From Haplomitrium mnioides (Eukaryota; Marchantiophyta; Haplomitriopsida; Calobryales), in the NCBI GenBank assembly GCA_049999725.1, contig JBNGIS010017006.1:67580-108838 (forward strand): 41,259 bases of DNA. The letters are read 5' to 3'. Every line of letters starts with the position of its first letter. The stretch's first letter is position 1. A program made the position numbers and the translations under genes. The notes under the pieces are model-generated. The model saw nothing but the letters and a program-made list of their open reading frames with translations, made no database searches and was not told the DNA's origin. This document shows positions 1 through 9,779 of the stretch, piece after piece.

Positions 1-526
1 AGCATGCGACATTTCAATTTGCAAGCTTCTTCTGCGACGGGACTTCTTCGGCAACCCATGCGTAGCGTTTTTAGCTGTTCTGCAGTTTCTGCGAAGCTAA
101 AACATCCAGAAGATGATGCTCTTGTGAATGTTTATCAGAAACCGCAGGCGTTATACAATTTTTTTCATTGACCATCTTTCTACAGAGCAAGATTGGATTC
201 TCGATCTTTGCTCTGGGTCTGGCACAGGCCTTGTCTGTGCTCTAAAGCTGATGCAAAATTGCATCGCGGTGGAATATGATAGACATCAGTCTATCTATAT
301 TCCTCAGAGGGTTTTGGAGATGGCTTCCTTGCCATCCGATGTGACTGAGTCACAAAGAGTATTTACATACCACAAGGAACCTGTTCCTCCTGGTACTGCA
401 GATGCTTCTGGTGACTCTATGGTGATATCGGGGACTGCAAAGTCTCGTCAAGATTCTGTAGCGGTTGTAGATGCTCAGCTAGTAGATGTAGATGAGACAG
501 TTCCTCCGGAAGAGGAGATTGTTTGA
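1..526 (+). pseudogene. DNA methyltransferase C-terminal exon, beta-class N4/N6 type (copy 1)
   Basis: This is the last exon of the methyltransferase gene seen whole at 17739-21494. Reading enters from the left edge in frame, runs through the HP-x-D region (KLKHPEDDALVNV, about 97-135), is shifted by an extra T in a T-run near 160-170, and continues in another frame to the stop at 524-526. The SAM-binding motif I is intact here: DLCSGSGTG at 203-229, followed by VEYDRHQSIYIPQRV, which matches the end-of-fold pattern of DNA methylases (GSGT, then an acidic residue about 20 residues on). The acidic tail after about 340 is poorly conserved between copies. Seen: motif and frameshift. Known: GSGT motif I placed near the C-terminus marks beta-class amino methyltransferases. 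The exon looks younger or better preserved than its partner, whose motif I is degraded. Confidence 0.8.
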
Positions 527-739
527 TAAAATGTTTGTACTTTTTTCCTCTATAATAAAATTCATTTTTTGTAAATCTCAAGAATAAGTTGACCCTTTTG
601 ATAGTCCAAGAATGGTTTGATCTCAATTTCTAATCTCAGAATTATGTGTAGGCTTTGCTCATTGTTTAGTGTCTTTGCGCATTTTAGGATTTGTAGTTCT
701 TCTCCGGTTCCACTACACGCTTAAGCTAGGCAGTTGTTG

Positions 740-1040
740 TTCAGAGTATCGACACCCATTCGTCAAAGGGTTCTTGTTCAATGTCCATGCTTGCATAGGC
801 TGTAGGGTTCTTCTTTAGATGCTTGGCCTGTTTTTGCTGTTGGATTGTAGTTGAAAGTCCATGCGTGCATGGCTTCGTTGTTCTTGTTGAGAATGAAAGC
901 AAGCATAGTATTTAGGATTCTTGTTCAGAGTCTATGCGTGCATAGGCTTTACGGTTGTGGTTTGGAGTCTATGCTTGCATAGACTTTGTTGGCTACGATG
1001 CTCCAAGTCAGGTTTAAAGTCCTTATCTGATTAGACATTT
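740..1040. repeat. Right subterminal repeats, copy 1
   Basis: About seven degenerate copies of a short unit carry a palindromic core: ATGCTTGCATAGG, ATGCGTGCATGG, ATGCGTGCATAGG and ATGCTTGCATAG, each preceded by AGTC or GTCC and spaced by text like GGTTCTTGTTCAGAGT. The same unit forms the right subterminal zone of copy 2 (21650-22100). Core variants are mostly explained by C-to-T or G-to-A changes at CpG from TGCGCGCA. Confidence 0.75.
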
Positions 1041-1330
1041 AGGTTTTCCTGTAATTTTCTTCTATCGAAATATATATTTTTTATTTCCTTTTTCTTGAAT
1101 TTAATTTATTTTCAATAGTGTCAAGTTTTTTCAAAATATTCGAATAATCAAAATGTTTTCTTTTTAAGTTTTCTTTCTAAATAAAATATTTGACATATAA
1201 TCTAAACGGAAAATATGCATTTTTTGTTAATAAAAAACAATTTTTTTTCGAAAAGAAGATTTTAGTTTTAAATTTGATGTTTTTGAATGCCAAATCTTTA
1301 AAAAAAGAAATTCGACTGTCAAGCGAAACA

Positions 1331-1370
1331 GGAACCCAGTAGCGGTTCCTAGTTCAAAGTAGCGGCTGTT
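1331..1370 (-). repeat. Terminal inverted repeat, right end of copy 1
   Basis: Read from the outside in (minus strand) it starts AACAGCCGCTACTTTGAAC, identical to the left terminus of copy 2 at 11691 and one base different from the right terminus of copy 2. It contains two CCGCTACT words about 17 bases apart, a possible pair of transposase-binding boxes. Confidence 0.85.
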
Positions 1371-4300
1371 TTATGTTGAACTATAGTGGTATATACAAAG
1401 ATGGGGTTCGATGGTTGTGGTGATGGTCACTTGTTGAGTGATGCTCTTGAAATTGATAGTTTGGATGACCAAAACGTTATGTTGAACTATCGTTGTATGG
1501 TGATGAGGTTCGAATGATTGTGATGATGGTCAGTTGTTGAGTGATGATCTCCAAGTTGATGATTTGAACGACCAAATGGTGATGTTGAACTACGGTGGTA
1601 TATACGGTGATGGGGTTTCATGGTTGTTGTGATGGTCATTAGTTGAGTGATGCTCTCAAAATGATGGTTTGAATGACCAAATAGTTATGTTGAACTAAGT
1701 TGGTGTATATGGTGAAAAGGTTCGATAGTTGTGGTTATGGTCAATTGTGAGTCATGATCTGAAAATTGATGGTTTGGATAACCAAATAGTTATAGTTAGC
1801 TATAGTGGTATGTACGATGATCGGGTTTGATGGTTGTGGTGAAGATCTGTTGTTGAGTGATGCTCTTGAAATTGATAGTTTGGATGACCTAATAGTTGTT
1901 TTGAACTATCATTAAATGGTGATGGGGTTAAATAATTGTCATGATGGTCAATTGTTGAGTGATGATCTCCAAGTTGATGATTTGGACGACCAAATAGTGA
2001 TGTTGAACTATGGTGGTATATTTGGTGATGAGGTTTCATGGTTGTTGTGATGGTCATCTGTTGAGTGATGCTCTCTAAATTGATGGTTCAGATGGCCAAA
2101 AGTTATGTTGAACTAAGGTGGTATATACCATGATGTGGTTGGATGGTTGTGACGATGGTAATATATTTAGTGATGATCTAGAAATTGATTGTTTGGACAA
2201 CCAAATAGTTTTTTGAAACTTAGGTGGTATAGACAATGATGATGGATGGTTGCGGTGATGGTCAATTGTTTGGTGATGCTCTCCAAATTGATGGTTTGGA
2301 CGACCAAATAGTTATATTGAACTATGGTGGTATATGCAGCCATGAGGTTGGATGGTTGTGGTGATGGCCAATTGTTGAGTGATGCTCTTAAAATTGATGG
2401 TTTGATCACCAAATTGTTTTGTTGACTATATTGGTATATATGGTGATGGGGTTGGATGGTTTTGGTGATGGTCAATTATTGAGTAGTGCTCTCCAAATTG
2501 ATAGTTTGAACGATCCAAATTTTGTGTTGAACTATGGTGGTATATACGGTAATGAGGTTTGATCGTTGTGTTAATATTCAATTGTTGAGTGATGCTCTTC
2601 AAATTGATGGTTTGAAGGACTTAATAGTTTTGTTATACTATGGTGGTATGTACATGTATGGGGTTAGATGGTTGTCGTGATGGTCAATTATTGAGTGATG
2701 CTCTCCAAATTGATGGTTTGAACGACCAAATAGTTATGTTGAACTAAGGTGGTATAAACGGTGATGGCGTTTGATCACTATAATGATGGTCAATTGATGA
2801 GTGGTGCTCTCCAAATTGATGGTTTGAGGGACCAAATAGTTACATTAAACTATGGTGGTATATACGATAATGGAGTTGGATGGTTGTGGTTTTGGTTGTT
2901 TGTTGAGTTATTATCTCAAAGTTGATTGTTAGGATAACCAAATAGTTTTTTTTAACTATGGTGGTTCTTACAGTGATGGTGTTCTATAGTTGTGAGGATG
3001 GTCAATTGTTGAATCATTATGTTAAAATTAATGGTTTGGATAACGAAATAGTTATGTTCAAATATAGTGGTATATACGGTGCTTATGGTTTAGAGTGATG
3101 ATGGTTTAAGGTAACAACCATCAAACCCCATCACCGTGTATACCACAATGGTATATACGGATTTAATGCTATATACGAATTTGATGGTTGTGATGATGGT
3201 CAATTGTTGAGTCATGATCGAGAAATTGATGGTTTGAACGATCAAATAGCTATGCTAGACTATAGTGGTATATACAAAAATTGGGATAGATTGTTGTGGT
3301 GATCGTAAATTGGTAAAAGATGCTCTCAAAATTGATAGTTTGAACGACCTAATTGTTTTCTGGAACTCTTGTTTTATAATAATAGGGTTAGATGATAGAG
3401 GTGATGGTCAATTGTTGAGTGATGCTCTCCAAATTGATGGTTTAGAGGACCAAATAGTTATGTTGAACTATTGTGGTACATACGATGATGGGGTTTGATG
3501 GTTGTGGTGATGATCAATTGTTGAGTGATGATCTCAAAGTTGATGGTTTGGACGACCAAGTAGTTATCTTAAACTATGATGGTAGATACGGTGATGGGGT
3601 TGGATGGTTGCGGTGATGGTCAATTGTTGAGTGATGCTCTCCAAATTGATGGTTTGGATTATATTGGTGTATAGAGTGATAGGGTTCAATAGTGGTGATG
3701 GTCAACTATTGAGTCATGATCTCAAAAAAAAATGGTTTGGATAACCAAATAGCTATATTGAACGATATTGGTATATACGATGAGGGAGTTTAATGGTTGT
3801 TGTGATGGTCATTTGTTGAGTGATGCTCTTAAAATTGATAGTTTGGATGACCAAAAAGATATGTTGAACTATCGTGGTGTGGTGATGGGGTTAAATGATT
3901 GTTGTGATGGTCCATTGTTAAAGGATGCTCTCCAAATTGATGATTTATATGGTTGAATAGTGATGTTGAACTATGGTGGTATATATGGTGATGGGGTTTC
4001 ATGGTTGTTGTGATGGTCAATTGTTCAGTGATGCTCTCCAAATTGATGCTTTGAACGATCAAATAGCTATGTTGAACTATGATGGTATGTACGGTGATGG
4101 GGTTGTCTAGTTGTGGTGCTAAAAATTTGTTGAGTGATGATCTCGAAATTGACGATTTTGATAACCAAATAGTTATATTAACCTATGGTGGCATATGTGG
4201 CAATGGGGTTGGATGGTTGTGGTGTTGGTCAATTGTTGAGTGATGCTCTCAAAGTTGATGGTTTGGACAGCCAAATAGTTATGTTGGACTATGGTGGTAT

Positions 4301-4620
4301 ATATGGTGATGGGGATGGATGGTTGTGGTGATGGTCAATTGTTGAGTAAAGCACTCAAAATTGATGGTTCAGATGACCAAATAGCTATTTTGAACTATGG
4401 AGGTATGTACAATGAAGGGGTTTGGATGGTTGTGGTGATAGCAATATATTGAGTGATGATCTCAAAAGTGATTGTTTGGATGATCAAATAGCTATGTTGA
4501 ACTATGGTGATGTATTTGAGGATGAGGTTGGATGGTTGTGGTGATGGTCAATTGTTCACTAATGCTCTCCAAATTGATGGTTTGGACGACCAAATAGCTA
4601 TTCTGAGTTATAGTGGTATA
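1371..4620. repeat. 106-bp minisatellite array, left block
   Basis: About thirty diverged head-to-tail monomers. Landmarks recurring in each unit, in order: GTTGAACTATGGTGGTATAT, GGTGATGGGGTTGGATGG, TTGTGGTGATGGTCAATTG, TTGAGTGATGCTCTCCAAAT, TGATGGTTTGG, GACCAAATAGTTATG. Counting a typical unit gives 106 bases. Since 106 is not a multiple of three, the array shifts reading frame each unit. The many short open frames that look like ...GDGQLLSDALQIDGLDDQ... are therefore by-products of the repeat, not proteins. Units vary by substitutions and small indels, so this is an old array. It ends at the GTATA target duplication (4616-4620) of element A and resumes after it. Confidence 0.9.
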
Positions 4621-5006
4621 TGCAATAGTATAAGCATAAGGTTTTGCTATTTATAAGAAAATAGAGAGGAGTGAAAGAAGTGGTAGAGAGTCAACTTTAA
4701 GGTTGAGATACGATTACTTGCCTTGAAAGTCACTTTTAGTAGAGAGTCACTTTTAGAGTTGAAATTAAAAAGTGAGTTGTAAGTGAAGAAAGAGGGATGA
4801 CACCCTCTTCTCTTGTATAAATAAAAGGGCTTCTTAGCCCCACTCCTAATTCTGAAGTTCCTCTCAAATCACTTAGGTTCTTTGGTTGCTTGACTTTTGC
4901 TTGCACTCTTGGTTTTAGCTTGGGCATTGAGTTGCTTTTGGTTGAAGAGCTCTATTAGAGTTCACTATGAGTTCTTATTTGGATTTGGTCCTTGAGTTCT
5001 TTTACA
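4621..5006 (+). repeat. 5' LTR of element A
   Basis: Begins TGCAATAGTA and ends TTTTACA, giving TG...CA ends. It aligns along its length with 6487-6875, sharing the TTTATAAGAAAATA box near the start, GAAAGAAGTGGTA, and the AGGGCTTCTTAGCCCCACTCC block. The two LTRs differ at many positions, so the insertion is not recent. Confidence 0.9.
4816..4823 (+). promoter_or_regulatory. Probable TATA box in the 5' LTR of element A
   Basis: TATAAATA sits just upstream of AAAGGGCTTCTTAGCCCC. The equivalent place in the 3' LTR reads TATGAATA. Position and sequence suit an LTR core promoter, with the transcript start likely about 25-30 bases on. Inferred from sequence only. Confidence 0.5.
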
Positions 5007-5833
5007 TTGATGAAGCAACTTGTGACAGCTTTCGACAAAAGTTACATGGAGATGCCTTCTTTAATCTTGTTAAGGCACGTTTGGCAGTAAAAGATAGTGA
5101 ACATCATGCTTTTTCCATTCGGGATGGTTTTCTCTATCAAGCTCATCAAATATATGTTCCACAAGATGATGCGCTTTGAATGGCTCATTTACAAGAAGCA
5201 CATGACATTCCAATCTCTGAGCATCTTGGGGTAGACAAGACTATGGAGTTTCTTCAACACACTTAGTGGTGGCCAAACCTAGCTCAAGATGTTTGTGGCT
5301 TTGTTCATTCTTGTATAAGTTGTCAACGAAACAAGGCTTCAAATCAAAAACTTATTGGTCTTCTTCAACCATTACCGATTCCTACTGCTTGGTGGGAACA
5401 TGTAAGTTTAGATCTTGTTGCTTCGCTTCTAACCACGCCTCATGGGTTTACTGCCATTGTGATGTTTGTGCATAAGCTAAGCAAACAAATTCATCTAGCA
5501 CCAATAGTCCATACGATGGATGCTCCACAATTGGCAAAGATTGTAGATATGTATAGCATGCCAAAGGTGTTAATATTTGATAGAGATCCACGATTCACTA
5601 GAGAGTTTTGGCAAGAGTTGTTCACACTTTTGGGTACCAAACTCTCTATGTCTACTACTTATCATCCTCAAACAAATGGGCAAATGGAGTGCACTAATTG
5701 CACTATGGAGGACATGCTTTACGCGTTCATCAATGTTCATCATACCGATTGGGATAGTTTCTTACTGACTGTGAACTTAACCTACAACAACTCCAAACAA
5801 GCAAAATACAAGGTTTTCTCCTTTCTTTCTTAA
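5007..5833 (+). pseudogene. Ty3-type integrase of element A, two in-frame stops
   Basis: One frame reads through from the LTR with stops at 5177-5179 and near 5264. The zinc-binding HHCC region is visible (HDIPISEHLGVDKT, then CISCQRN at about 5314). The catalytic core follows, with first Asp in VSLDLVASL, second Asp in VLIFDRDPRF near 5580 and Glu in TNGQMECTN near 5690, so the D,D,E triad is present. TTYHPQTNGQ is a strong Ty3/gypsy signature. The frame closes after the YNNSKQAK segment and the C-terminal part continues in other frames. The N-terminus is fused to the LTR by deletion, so there is no true start. Confidence 0.85.
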
Positions 5834-6475
5834 TTTGGGTCAACATCCTCTTGTTTCCGATGGTTTGCTTTCTCTTTCTTCTTCCAATGTTCCAAGTATT
5901 TCTACTTTTTTGTCTCATTTATCTTCTTCCTTGCAAGATTCTTGTAACCATCATACTGTTGCTCAAAATTAGCAAAAACAATATGTCGATAGCCGTCATC
6001 ATTGCTCTTATGTTGTAGGTGACCAAGTTATGTTATCTATTTATGATCTTCTATTGTCTTTAGATACTAAAGTCCGTAAGTTATCTCATGCTTGGATTGG
6101 TCTTTTCTCTATTTCTCAAGTTATTTCTTTCATTGCTTATAAAGTTAACCTTCCTCTTCACATAAAGATGCATCATGTGTTTCATATCTCTAAACTTAAG
6201 CCTTTTGTTCCTAGTCAATCTTCTTTTCTAAGTCGTGTTCAACTTCCTCCTTTGGCTATTTTTCTTGATAATCATGAAGAATTTGAGGTGGACCACATTT
6301 TGGCAAAAAGAGTTATTAAGCGAAAGCAACATCCACAAATTCAATACAAGGTTTTGTAGAAATGCTATCCACTTCATGATGGTACTTAGGAACCTTCTTC
6401 AAATCTTGAGAATGCTCAAGAAGCTATTCAAATACTTGAAAGTTGCGGCAATGATGAAGGCGTTATAGATTAGAA
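5834..6475 (+). pseudogene. Integrase C-terminus and chromodomain of element A
   Basis: Shifted frames continue pol: VVGDQVMLS near 6016, then VFHISKLKPFVPSQ near 6178-6210, the usual integrase tail. EEFEVDHILAKRV at about 6277-6315 begins a chromodomain, followed by QIQYKVL, a stop in place of the expected Trp, then KCYPLHDGT, a second stop where Trp is expected, and EPSSNLENAQEAI. Chromodomains at this position mark the chromovirus branch of Ty3 elements and are thought to steer integration to certain chromatin. At least two nonsense changes disrupt it. Confidence 0.75.
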
Positions 6476-6486
6476 GGCGAGGATTA

Positions 6487-6875
6487 TGTTATAGTACAAA
6501 CATAAGGTTGTGCTATTTATAAGAAAATATAGAGGAGTGAAAGAAGTGGTACAAAGCCACTTTTAAGGTTGAGATAAGATTATTTACCTTTGAAGTCACT
6601 TTTAGTAGAGAGTGACTGTTAGGGTTGAAATTAAAAGTGACTTGTAAGTGAAAAAAAAGGGATGAAACCCTTTTCTCTTGTATGAATAGAAGGGCTTCTT
6701 AGCCCCACTCCTCATTCTAAAGTTCCTATTGAATCACTTGGGTTCTTTGGTCACTTGGTGTTTCCTTGCACTCTTGGTCTTAGCTTGGGCCTTGAAATGC
6801 TTTTGGTTGAAGAACTATATTAGAGTTCACTATGAGTTCTTACTCATTTGGATTTGGTCATTGAGCTCTTTTATA
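6487..6875 (+). repeat. 3' LTR of element A
   Basis: Begins TGTTATAGTA and ends CTCTTTTATA, with the terminal CA mutated to TA. It is preceded by the purine-rich tract AGAAGGCGAGGATTA, a plausible plus-strand primer. It is followed directly by GTATA, the right target duplication. Confidence 0.88.
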
Positions 6876-8879
6876 GTATATATAGTGATAAGGCTTGATA
6901 GTTGTGGTGATGGTCAATTGTTGAGTGATGTTTTCGAACTTCAAGTTTTGGATGACCAAATAGTTATGTTAAACTATGTTAATGTATACGATTATAGGTT
7001 TTGATGGTTGTGATGATGGTCAATTGTTGAGTGATGCTCTCCAAATTGATAATTTAGATGACCAAATAGTGATGTTTAACTATAGCGATGTATAGAGTGA
7101 TGGGGTTCAATGGCTATGGTGATGGTCAATTGTTGAGTGATGCTCTCCAAGTTGATTGTTTGAACGACCAAATAGCTATGTTGAACAATGGTGGTATATA
7201 CGACAATGGGGTTCAATGGTTGTGGTGATGGTCAATCGTTGAGTGATGTTATCCAAAGTGATGGTTTGGACGACCAAATAGCTATGTTGAACTATAGTGG
7301 TATATACAGTGATTAGGTTGAATGGTTGTGGTGTTCATCATATGTTGAGTGATATCCTGCAAATTGATGGTTTGGACAACCAAATATTTATGTTGAACCA
7401 TAATAGTATATACAATGATGGGGTTCGATAGTTGTGGTGATGGTCAATTGATAAGTCATGATCTCAAAATTGATAGTTTGGATAATCAAATGGTTATGGC
7501 TAACTATAGTGGTCTATATGGTGATGGGGTTTGATGGTTGTGATGATGGTCAATTGTTGAGTTATGCTTTTGAAATTGATAGTTTGGATGACCAAATAGT
7601 TATGTTGAACTATCGTTGTATGGTGATTGGGTTGGATGATTGTGGTGATGGTCAATTGTTAAGTGATGGTCTTCAAATTGATGGTTTAGATGACCAAATA
7701 CTTCTAGTGAATCATTTTGGTATGCATGGTGATGGGGTTGGATGGTTTTGGTGATGGTCAATTGTTGAGTAATGCTTTGCAAAATAATAGTTTCGACAAC
7801 CAAATAGTTATGCTTAACTATGGTGGTATATATGGTGTAGGGGTTTGATGGTTGTGGTAATGGTCAATTGTTGATTCATGATCTCAAAGTTGATGGTTTG
7901 GATGACCAAATAGTTATGTTGATTTGATGTAGTATATATTGTGATGGACTTCGAAGGTTGTGGTGATGATCGGTTTTTGAGTGGTGTTCTCTAAATTGAT
8001 GGTTTTGACGACCAAATAGTTAGTTATGTTGAACTATGATGGTATATATGTTGATGAGGTTTGATAGTTTTGGTGATGGTCAACTGTTGAGTGATGCTTT
8101 TGAAATTGATGGTTTGGTTGACCAAATAGTTATGCTGAATTATGTTGGTGTATATGGTTATGGGGTTTGATGGTTGTGGTGATGGTCAATTGTTGATGAT
8201 AGTTCCCAAATTAATGGTTTGGGTGACCAAATAGTAATATTGAACTATGGTGGTACATATGGTGATGGGACTCAATGGTGGTGGTTATGGTCAATTGTTG
8301 AGTGGTACTCTGGAAATAGATGGTTTGAACAACCAAACAGTGATGTTGAACTTAGGTGGCTATTTTGGTGATGGGGCTGAATGGTTGTGGTGTTGATCAA
8401 TTGTTGAGTGATGCTCTCCAAATTGATGGTTTGGATGACCAAAGAGTTATGTTGAAGTGTGGTGGTATACACAGTGATGGGGTTCAATAGTTGTGGTGTT
8501 GGTCAATTGTTTGGTTATAATCACAAAATTGATTTTTTGAATAACCAAATAGTTATGTTGAGCTATAGTGGTGGTATATATGGTGATGGGGCTCAATAGT
8601 TGTGGTAATGGTTAGATGTTGAGTGATGCTCTTGAAATTCATAGTTTGGATAACCAAATAGGTGTGCTGAACTATTGTTGTAGGGTGATGGGATTGAATG
8701 ATTGTGATGATGGTCAATTGTTGAGTGAGGCTCTCCAAGTTTATGGTTTGGACAGCCAAAGAGTTATAATGAACTATGTTGGTATATATAGTGATGGCGT
8801 TTAATAGCTGTGGTGATGGTCAATTGTTGAGTGATGCTCTCAAAATTCATGATGTGGACTACAAAATAGTGATGTTGAA
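6876..8879. repeat. 106-bp minisatellite array, middle block
   Basis: About nineteen further monomers of the same unit as 1371-4620, picking up after the GTATA duplication of element A and stopping at TTGAA (8875-8879), where element B begins with TGTTACG. The shared unit and phase on both sides of A show this was one array before A inserted. Confidence 0.9.
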
Positions 8880-9532
8880 TGTTACGACATAAGGTTGGGA
8901 AGAAATGTGCAATAGAAGAAGCATGGAAGATACCAAAAGAAGCTAATTGGATCTTTATCATTATATCTTCAATAGAATTGGTTCTACATCAAAGCATCTA
9001 TAAGGGAATGAGATCTTCATCAAAGTATCTTCAAAGGAACAAGATTTACATTGATGTGTCATCAACTCTTCAACATCTTTGGCAAACAGAAAAACATGAT
9101 TGATTTTGTAATGGCTATATTTTGTTATATTAGAAATTATGGTTGAGGCTAGATTCAAATTACTATTTAGATGGCAAATATGGGCAAGTGCAAACTAACT
9201 CTGATTGAAAGACCAGATGACTATGAAGACATTCTAGAGAAATGGTTGATCCAAATATGGTGAGGAAGTTCTAAAAGAAGTTGTGAGATTCTTGTAGGTC
9301 TGTTTAGAAGTCTGCTTATATGTTTTTAATTAAGAAGTAAAGCCACTGCTTGTGGAGCACGAGAGGAGTTCCGAAAATCAAATCCATCAACGTTCAAAAC
9401 TTGGTCAAGGAAAGGTACCTGTCAAGAGAAGTAAGATGAAAATAAGGATGCCAAACAATGAAGACGGCTAGGAATTGATTCCAAAAGCATTTTCTTTTTT
9501 GGGAATTGAGTATAGCCAAAGTATGTCAGACA

Positions 9533-9535
<3 letters not shown>

Positions 9536-9582
<47 letters not shown>

Positions 9583-9592
9583 NNNNNNNNNN

Positions 9593-9643
<51 letters not shown>
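9536..9643. repeat. (CT)n microsatellite interrupted by an N gap
   Basis: Uninterrupted CT dinucleotides on both sides of ten N (9583-9592). The true length and content of the gap are unknown. Serine-leucine and arginine-glutamate frames here are artefacts of the repeat. Confidence 0.95.
9583..9592. other. Assembly gap (10 N)
   Basis: Ten N bases in the middle of a CT microsatellite. Ten is probably a placeholder rather than a measured size. Roughly 1.5 kb of LTR plus leader, gag and most of pol would be expected here in an intact element. Confidence 0.98.
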
Positions 9644-9646
<3 letters not shown>

Positions 9647-9770
9647 ACCATGTGGCCTTGAGCAGATGAACATCATATGCCAACGCATTGGAGGCCTCTC
9701 TCTTTCTCTCTCAAAACCATATGGCCTTGAGCAGATGAACATCATATGCCAGTGCATTGGGAAGGCCTCC
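9644..9770. repeat. Tandem duplication beside the microsatellite
   Basis: Two near-identical copies of a unit starting AAAACCATGTGGCCTTGAGC and running through GCATTGG-AGGCC, separated by a shorter CT tract (about 9694-9713). The duplication probably arose with, or mis-assembled around, the microsatellite. Confidence 0.8.
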
Positions 9771-9779
9771 AACAAAGGG

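Larger units (their letters stand above)
1..1370 (+). mobile_element. Right end of a DNA transposon (copy 1, truncated by the window edge)
   Basis: The stretch matches the right end of the complete copy at 11691-22441 in the same order: methyltransferase C-terminus, then subterminal repeats with a TGCGCGCA-like core, then an AT-rich stretch, then a terminal inverted repeat ending at 1370. At 1371 the sequence switches abruptly to the 106-bp minisatellite, so the element end is sharp and sits in a different context from the second copy. Two independent copies ending at the same point define the right boundary. The right flank begins TTAT, which would be the target duplication if the element makes 4-bp duplications, but the left flank lies outside the window. 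The rest of the element, including its transposase, should lie upstream. Confidence 0.85.
4621..6875 (+). mobile_element. Ty3-type chromovirus LTR retrotransposon A, internally deleted
   Basis: Two LTRs (4621-5006 and 6487-6875) flank a 1.48-kb interior holding only integrase and a chromodomain-like tail. The flanking bases are GTATA on both sides (4616-4620 and 6876-6880), a perfect 5-bp target duplication, so the boundaries are well supported. The insertion lies inside the 106-bp minisatellite. No primer-binding site follows the 5' LTR. The LTR passes directly into the protease-to-integrase spacer of pol, so gag, protease, reverse transcriptase and RNase H are missing. This is an internal deletion derivative that could move only with help from an intact relative. 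Confidence 0.9.
8880..9643 (+). repeat. Partial 5' LTR of element B
   Basis: Aligns with 22813-23566 across its length, sharing TGTGCAATAGAAGAAGCAT, AGGAACAAGAT, TTTAATTAAGAAG and the pre-microsatellite text TTTTCTTTTTTGGGAATTG. Similarity ends at the CT repeat. Beyond the repeat the left copy goes to pol while the right copy runs another 1.5 kb of LTR. Either a deletion or an assembly join at the gap explains the missing LTR remainder and gag. Confidence 0.85.

Noticed and set aside
1800-8961. Many short open frames with repeated GDGQLLSDALQIDGLDDQ-like or HHHIYHHSST-like peptides, resembling a leucine-rich or histidine-rich repeat protein
   Set aside because: They are translations of the 106-bp minisatellite. 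The unit length is not a multiple of three, frames close every one or two units, and all frames give similar output.
9422-9775. Ser-Leu and Arg-Glu repeat proteins
   Set aside because: Pure translations of the CT microsatellite across an N gap.
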